A DNA stretch of 64,000 bases from an uncultured Dehalococcoidia bacterium (GTDB taxonomy: Bacteria > Chloroflexota > Dehalococcoidia > Lucifugimonadales > UBA3495), in the NCBI GenBank assembly GCA_951812625.1, contig CATOSP010000001.1, positions 264,065 through 328,064 of the forward strand, given 5' to 3'. Numbering within the stretch: position 1 is the first letter of the stretch; every line of letters begins with the position of its first letter. Made by a program: the position numbers and the translations under genes. Positions 59,342 through 64,000 of this stretch are shown in pieces. The notes beneath the pieces are model-generated. The model did not search any database. It was not told the DNA's origin and saw nothing but the letters and a program-made list of their open reading frames with translations.

Positions 59342-60580
59342 TCGGTCAGGCCGACGCGGTGATCGAAGATATAGACCCGGTGCGGGTGCGGCTCGAACCC
59401 GGTGACCCGTTCACTGACACCGTACACCATGTAGGCGTGAGCCACCGGCAGGAAAACGATCTCTTCGGTGACGACCGCCAGAGCTTCGCAGGCTATCCGC
59501 TTCCGCTCCTCTAGATCGGACACGGTCCCGGCCTGGGCAACTATACCCACCAGTCCAGAATTGTCGTAGTGCCCGTAGTTGTTGGCGGCGCTGCTCTCGG
59601 CATCGGCTTCGAGACCGACGAACTTGCTGACGTTCAGCACGGGGTCACCGGCGTCGACGACGTTGTTGTACCAACCGAAGAGGTACCAGGTCGGTTCCTT
59701 CACCGTGGACCATTCGGTAATCTGCACATCGGCTCGAATGCCCACCTCGCCCAACATCGCCTGGGCAGCTTCGGCCATGATGGGCAGCTGGAATCGCTGG
59801 GGGTAGCCGCCGATAACTATCTCCAGCGGCTGTCCGTCCTTTTCGACATACCCGTCGCTGTCGGTGTCCGCGTACCCGGCCCGGGACAGCAATTCACGGG
59901 CACGCACCCGGTCGAAGCCGGGCCCTGTCACGCCCGGACAGGTCACGAGGGCTTCCGGGAGCAAATTGTCCGCGTATGATCCGGTTCCCGCCGGAGCGAC
60001 CAAGTCAGCGATGCTCTGCCGGTGAATCGCGTGTGCCACCGCCCCACGAACCAGTGGGTCGGCCAGCGTCCCTCGCTCGAAATTGACCCACCACATCACC
60101 ACCGAGGTGCCGATTCCGGCCGTCTGGCTACGGAGCCCGGGTTGGCCATCGATGATCTCGACGCCCTCTGGGGAGACGTTGATAGCGAAGTCGATATCTC
60201 CCGCTTGCAGGGCCAGTTCCCGGCTGTTGGTGTCGGGGATGGCTATGTGATTAATGCCCGCCAGCGGCGGCTTTCCACCCCAGTGATCGTCGTGGACCAC
60301 GCTGTCCAGGCGCTCCTCGACAATGTAGTTGGTGGGAATGTACGGGCCCGTCAGGGCGTCGGCGTCGAGGAAATTGCCCTCTCCGGTGGCGTCGGATGCC
60401 GCCGCGTCAGCGGTTGCGGTGGCAGGGGCCGTCAACAGGCCGGGCAATGTGGGTCGCGGCTCGACTGTGGTCACGATGATCGTCTGCTCGTCTTTGACCG
60501 CGATGCTGTCAATGGCAAGCGATTCAGCAGACGCTGGCGACAGGCGGATGACCCTCTCCAGGGTATTCTCGACATGCGCT
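59338..60580 (-). pseudogene. Dipeptide-type ABC substrate-binding protein, 5'-truncated
   Basis: Open frame from the IS1-relic boundary (about 60580): VENTLERVIRLSPASAESLA, then TGPYIPTNYIVEERLDSV, DHWGGKPPLAGINHIAIPD, INVSPEGVEIIDGQPGLRSQ and LSRAGYADTDSDGYVEKDG. These are SBP_bac_5 landmarks, but the signal peptide and first domain (roughly 100-150 residues) are gone. A shorter product from an internal Met is possible, though unlikely to be exported. Confidence 0.78.
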
Positions 60581-61255
60581 GATTATGTAAGATTGTGGTG
60601 GCATCCTGTTGCTGGGAGGGGAACCATGACCCGGGCTCGCGTTTACCGCCACGACCTGCGCTGTCCCCGCTGCGGCTCCAACTGGACCCCCAGGGACGGC
60701 CATCCCCGGGGCAAGCAGACTTACCGCTGCCGCGACTGCCATCACCGCTTCACTCCGGACGGCAACCGCTACTACTTCCCGGAAGCCGTCAAGCGCCAGG
60801 GCTTGGACATGTACGCCGGGGGCACCGGCATCACCGCCGCCGGACGGATACTGGGAGTGCAGCAGGCCACCGTGTTCTCCTGGGTCAAGAAAGCCCGCCA
60901 AGCCCAGGAACTGATGGAGGGAACTGATGGAGCGGATGACCATGCTTCGGGCGGAGCGTCCGCCGGGAAAGCCGTCGGCCCCGGTGATTTCCTTCGACGA
61001 AATGTGGAGCTATGTGGGAGCGCGCCGCAGGGAGAAAAGGAGGGAGGCGTGGATTTGGACGGCGGTAGTGGAGGAGGCTGACGGAGGGCGCTGGGCCTGT
61101 TTCGAGGTGGGGGACCGGAGTGAGGAGACCTTCTCCAGGCTGCTGGAGCGGCTGCCGGAGGCTTTGAGATACCGTAACGATGATTGCGAGCGATGATTAC
61201 GTGGTGTACGGTCTTCTGCCCCGCAACCGGCGCGCACTAGGCCATGCTGCCGGGT
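60581..61255 (+). mobile_element. IS1-family relic
   Basis: InsA-like frame from ATG 60626 (GGGAGGGG upstream): CPRCGSNWTPRDG, YRCRDCHHRFTPDGNRY zinc finger and a helix-turn-helix (GITAAGRILGVQQATVFSWV). The InsB frame follows by -1 shift: VISFDEMWSYVGARRREKRR. A further shift near 61170 gives SDDYVVYGLLPRNRRALGH, and then homology ends. The catalytic C-terminus and right end are missing. It caps the truncated transporter gene. Confidence 0.78.
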
Positions 61256-61739
61256 ATGCGTCCCAATGATGCCGGCTACGCTGCCATACCGATGTCGAAT
61301 GGGGCCAGGGCAGTGGACGGGACCCTGGGCTGCGTGATTATGGTGTCTCCAGTCATCGACCCGCTGGACCGCTATCATTACGCCAAGGGTCTCCGGGACG
61401 ATGTCAAGCCCCGGAGTCGGTTGGCGAGCGGACCGTGGCCGTGCACGACATGTACTGGGTAACCGAGGAGGCAATGGGCGAGGCCGCCCCGGCACGCATT
61501 CTGGCCGGGGGAGAACGCACTGAACTGTCTCCCACGCTCTGCTTGGCCCGCATCTACGAGGCGGCGCACCCCATCCAGACCTGGACGAGCTTATCACACA
61601 ATACCTTAAGGCCGGTGGACAGATCGACGTGACCATCTTCGACAATGAAGGCGAGGGACCGCTTCGGGATCTTTCCGCTCAGGTAGCGCAACAGGCGTTG
61701 GACCAGATGACCGCGTTCATCCACCAGCACCTCGGCTGA
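61250..61739 (+). pseudogene. Alpha/beta hydrolase (dienelactone-hydrolase-like) remnant
   Basis: Pieces in different frames: VSPVIDPLDRYHYAKGLRDD, then EEAMGEAAPARILAGGERTE and finally YLKAGGQIDVTIFDNEGEGP with AQQALDQMTAFIHQHLG to TGA 61737. The last pieces are the C-terminal third of an esterase-type alpha/beta hydrolase. The nucleophile region is absent. At least two frameshifts. Confidence 0.65.
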
Positions 61740-61852
61740 CCCAGCCATCCCGAAGTCCAGGGGTAATCACGACAGCGGACCGGTCTTGATGGTTGAGTCC
61801 GCCGCCTCATTGCCAGGAACCCCAGGCAGACCGGCAGAACTCGGAGGATGTT

Positions 61853-62809
61853 ATGCAACAACGACTCTTTGGCAAACTGGGCATGGCCAGTGCTCTCACC
61901 CTTGGCGGCGGTGGCCTCGGGCAGGTGTGGGGAGCCACAACGAGAGAAGAGTGCGTTGCCACCGTCCGGGAGGCTGTGGAATCCGGCATTAACGTCCTGG
62001 ACCTGGCCCCTACCTACGGCAGCGGAGAGGCGGAGAGCGTCATAGGTGAGGCTTTCGACGGTGTGCTGCCTGCGGGCGTTCGGGTCACCACCAAATGCCG
62101 TGTCGGCACTGCTCCGCCGACACAAGTGTACGACCTGCTCTCTACCAGCCTGGGGGTCAGCCTGGGACGCATGAAGCTGGAGCGGGCGGACGTAATGTTC
62201 CTTCACAACTCCGTTATCCTCGGGGTTGGAGGAGGTGAGCGGCTGACCACGGTAGCAAATGTGGTCGAGGCCGTCGCGCCGGCCTTTGAGCGGCTTATCG
62301 CGGAGGGGCGAATCGGGCACTGGGGTCTCACAGGCATTGGCCACGCCGACGCCATCATCCACCTGCTGTCCAACGGCCCACGCCCTGGCTATATCCAGTG
62401 CATCTCCAACCTGCTGGACTCGGCAGGCGGTCTGTTTCAGGCCAGCGGACCCCCACGTCCCCGGGACATCATTGCGGCGGCCAATGCCAACGGCGTCGCG
62501 GTCATGGGCATCCGGGCGGTGCAGGCTGGCGCCCTTACGGACGCCATCGACCGGCCCCTGCCGGAGGGGCACACGGAACTGGCAGATTTCGCTCGGGCCA
62601 CGCCCTTCCGTGCCATGGCTGAAGAGGATGGCCATACTGCGGCATACCTGGCCCATCGCTATGCTCTCTCGATGGAGGGCGTCTCGACGGTGGTGCTGGG
62701 CGTCAAAAACCGCGCGGAGTTGCGGGAATGCATCGCAGCCGAGGCAGCCGGACCGTTGGATCCCGCCTTCATGGCCCGCATCAATGCGGCCGTGGGCGAC
62801 ACGGGGTAG
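61853..62809 (+). CDS. Aldo/keto reductase
   Basis: 318 residues from ATG 61853 with GGAGG upstream. Tetrad: Asp and Tyr in NVLDLAPTYGSGEAES, Lys in RVTTKCRVG, His in ADVMFLHNSVI. NADP-site TVVLGVKNRAELRECI near the C-terminus. Similar to D-threo-aldose/L-galactose dehydrogenase-type AKRs. First intact gene after the pseudogene zone. Confidence 0.88.
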   Translation: MQQRLFGKLGMASALTLGGGGLGQVWGATTREECVATVREAVESGINVLDLAPTYGSGEAESVIGEAFDGVLPAGVRVTTKCRVGTAPPTQVYDLLSTSLGVSLGRMKLERADVMFLHNSVILGVGGGERLTTVANVVEAVAPAFERLIAEGRIGHWGLTGIGHADAIIHLLSNGPRPGYIQCISNLLDSAGGLFQASGPPRPRDIIAAANANGVAVMGIRAVQAGALTDAIDRPLPEGHTELADFARATPFRAMAEEDGHTAAYLAHRYALSMEGVSTVVLGVKNRAELRECIAAEAAGPLDPAFMARINAAVGDTG

Positions 62810-62815
62810 GCCATA

Positions 62816-62977
62816 ATGCCGGAAAGACAAAGAAATCAACCGGAACTGGCCGAACTTCGTCCCGACCTGGTCACCTACAGCGTGTACGCGGATACGCCAC
62901 ATGCCAACGCATGGAACGTCAACCCGGGGCGCTACGAGCGGGAACTCAGGGAGTTTCTCCTTCGCGTCGTCCATTGA
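62816..62977 (+). pseudogene. Alpha/beta hydrolase C-terminal fragment
   Basis: A 53-residue frame: VTYSVYADTPHANAWNVNPG then RYERELREFLLRVVH. This matches the end of an alpha/beta hydrolase, with the catalytic His in TPHANAW, but nothing of the rest is present. Six bases after the aldo/keto reductase. Possibly translated, unlikely to be functional alone. Confidence 0.5.
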
Positions 62978-63321
62978 AGTGTAATCAGCGGAGGTAAGGG
63001 CTCGTTGAAAAAGCCGCTACGCTACCGTGTGCTCAATCGACACCAAAAGCTGCGGTATTCATGGGTAGTGGATTTGCCTGGCCCGCCAGCCAGGAGGGCT
63101 ATGGTCCATGAGAGGACACGGAGCAGTTAAGGGTTAGAGTCCACCACGGCGGGCCGCAACCCATGCCATGCCCTGAACCCTATCCTCTCCCAACCCCAAC
63201 TCGCTCCAGTCTGAACAGCTACTTGCCAGGCCTTTTGTTGACACTCGCTTTGGCCAATCCTAAGATGGCATAAATGGGCGCTTGGCTAAGCGCTTCGGGC
63301 TCGATAAATGGAGAAGTGGTA
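62978..63321 (+). other. Intergenic, 344 bases, with consensus promoter
   Basis: No gene seen. Holds the promoter at 63238-63266 for the DUF1800 gene. The left half contains short GC-rich inverted repeats but no T-tract terminator. Confidence 0.45.
63238..63266 (+). promoter_or_regulatory. Sigma-70 promoter of the DUF1800 gene
   Basis: TTGACA (63238-63243), exactly 17 bases, TAAGAT (63261-63266). A full -35 consensus, unlike the extended -10 promoters elsewhere in the window. The leader is about 50 bases. Confidence 0.7.
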
Positions 63322-64000
63322 ATGCCCCACCAAGAAGACATTGCATTGATGGCCCACTTGATGAGACGCGCGGGCTTCGGTGACCCCCGCGAGGAACTGG
63401 AGGAGCGTACCTCCAAAGGCTACGAAGCCGTGGTCGAGGACCTTCTGCATCCAGAACGGCATCCGGCCATAGACGACGAACTGCTTTACCGGTTCTTCCC
63501 GGGTTATGAGGGGGCCGGGGCGCCGCCAATTAATCAGGCCGAATGGGTGTTCCGGATGATTAACACCAAGCGGCCTCTGGAAGAGAAGATGGCCCTCTTC
63601 TGGCACCAGTTGTTCGCCACCAGCAACTCCAAGGTGGACAATCCACCGGAGATGACGCGCCAGATTGCCATGTTCCGTGAATACGGGCTGGGCACTTACC
63701 GTGACCTGCTGGTAGAGGTTGCAAAGTCGCCAGCCATGATCTTCTGGTTGGACAACCACGGCAATCATGACGGCGCCATAAATGAGAACTGGGGGCGGGA
63801 GCTGTTGGAGCTTTTCTCCCTCGGAGCCGGAAACTACTCAGAGGATGATATCAGGGAAGCAGCCAGGGCCTTTACCGGATGGACGATCGGGCCCAAGATT
63901 CCCCGTAATCCCTTGGGCCGTTTCTACTGGGAATTCGAGTACAAACCTGAGGACCACGACGATCGGGAGAAGACCTTCCTGGGGTATACCGGGAACTTCA
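63322..64000 (+). CDS. DUF1800-family protein, 3' end outside window
   Basis: 226 residues visible from ATG 63322, with GGAGAAG upstream; the frame is open at the right edge. Family landmarks: IALMAHLMRRAGFGDPREEL, PLEEKMALFWHQLFATSNSK, MIFWLDNHGNHDGAINENWG, RELLELFSLGAGNYSEDDIR and EAARAFTGWTI. DUF1800 proteins are usually 400-500 residues and often precede a DUF1501 gene; both are common in Chloroflexota and Planctomycetota. Function unknown. Confidence 0.9.
   Translation, partial: MPHQEDIALMAHLMRRAGFGDPREELEERTSKGYEAVVEDLLHPERHPAIDDELLYRFFPGYEGAGAPPINQAEWVFRMINTKRPLEEKMALFWHQLFATSNSKVDNPPEMTRQIAMFREYGLGTYRDLLVEVAKSPAMIFWLDNHGNHDGAINENWGRELLELFSLGAGNYSEDDIREAARAFTGWTIGPKIPRNPLGRFYWEFEYKPEDHDDREKTFLGYTGNF

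Overview
The window is GC-rich bacterial DNA, most consistent with an uncultivated Chloroflexota of the SAR202/Dehalococcoidia type. That assignment is inference from gene content: three LLM-class flavin-dependent oxidoreductases, an Ldh2-type malate/lactate dehydrogenase, class V aminotransferase, NHL-propeller proteins, aldo/keto reductases, a UGSC selenoprotein and many small toxin-antitoxin or HEPN genes. No rRNA or ribosomal protein gene is present to confirm it. Several genes share an extended -10 promoter of the form TGCTATAAT.

Layout. 1-5 kb: hypothetical genes, a transposase gene with no visible IS ends, two coiled-coil plus winged-helix proteins, two aberrant tRNA-like sequences and a tandemly duplicated small membrane protein. 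4.8-9.7 kb: a NaChBac-like voltage-gated channel, a PcrA/UvrD helicase and an Mrr-type nuclease with a palindromic operator-like site. 10-17 kb: mostly metabolic genes (aminotransferase, HAD phosphatase, aldo/keto reductase, LLM oxidoreductase) with dispersed palindromic repeats between them. 17-22 kb: a long minus-strand gene run built round a UGSC-family protein whose in-frame UGA sits in the UGSC motif and is followed by a good bSECIS-like hairpin. It is accompanied by two intact and one frameshifted PaREP1/HEPN-like proteins and a decayed nuclease. 22-35 kb: a CPA2 antiporter, GlcG-like protein, deacetylase, NHL protein, M42 peptidase, lipoprotein cytochrome c, glycosyltransferase, Ldh2 enzyme, HEPN/MNT toxin-antitoxin pair and an LLM-hydrolase-LLM block. 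35-47 kb: a two-gene ATPase plus TOPRIM system, serA, a HicAB locus with a broken antitoxin, a ketopantoate-reductase-like gene, a nucleobase permease fused to a kinase-like ATPase domain, an amidohydrolase, an SRA-like/HNH nuclease and a HigBA locus whose toxin has a stop codon.

48-55 kb holds a small candidate biosynthetic locus: a PfkB-like protein lacking its catalytic Asp, a methyltransferase and an A-PCP-reductase NRPS-like enzyme with a 14-G homopolymer in its coding sequence. An IS1182-family element with a 4-bp target duplication sits in the promoter region between the methyltransferase and the NRPS-like gene. 54.8-61.8 kb is a graveyard: a Uma2 gene split by IS701- and IS5-type elements, a mutL fragment joined to a truncated dipeptide-transporter operon, an IS1-type relic and a frameshifted hydrolase. 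The window closes with an intact aldo/keto reductase, a hydrolase fragment and the start of a DUF1800 gene behind a consensus sigma-70 promoter.

The strongest leads are the selenocysteine UGSC locus, the ATPase-TOPRIM pair, the permease-ATPase fusion, and the NRPS-like locus with its poly-G tract.
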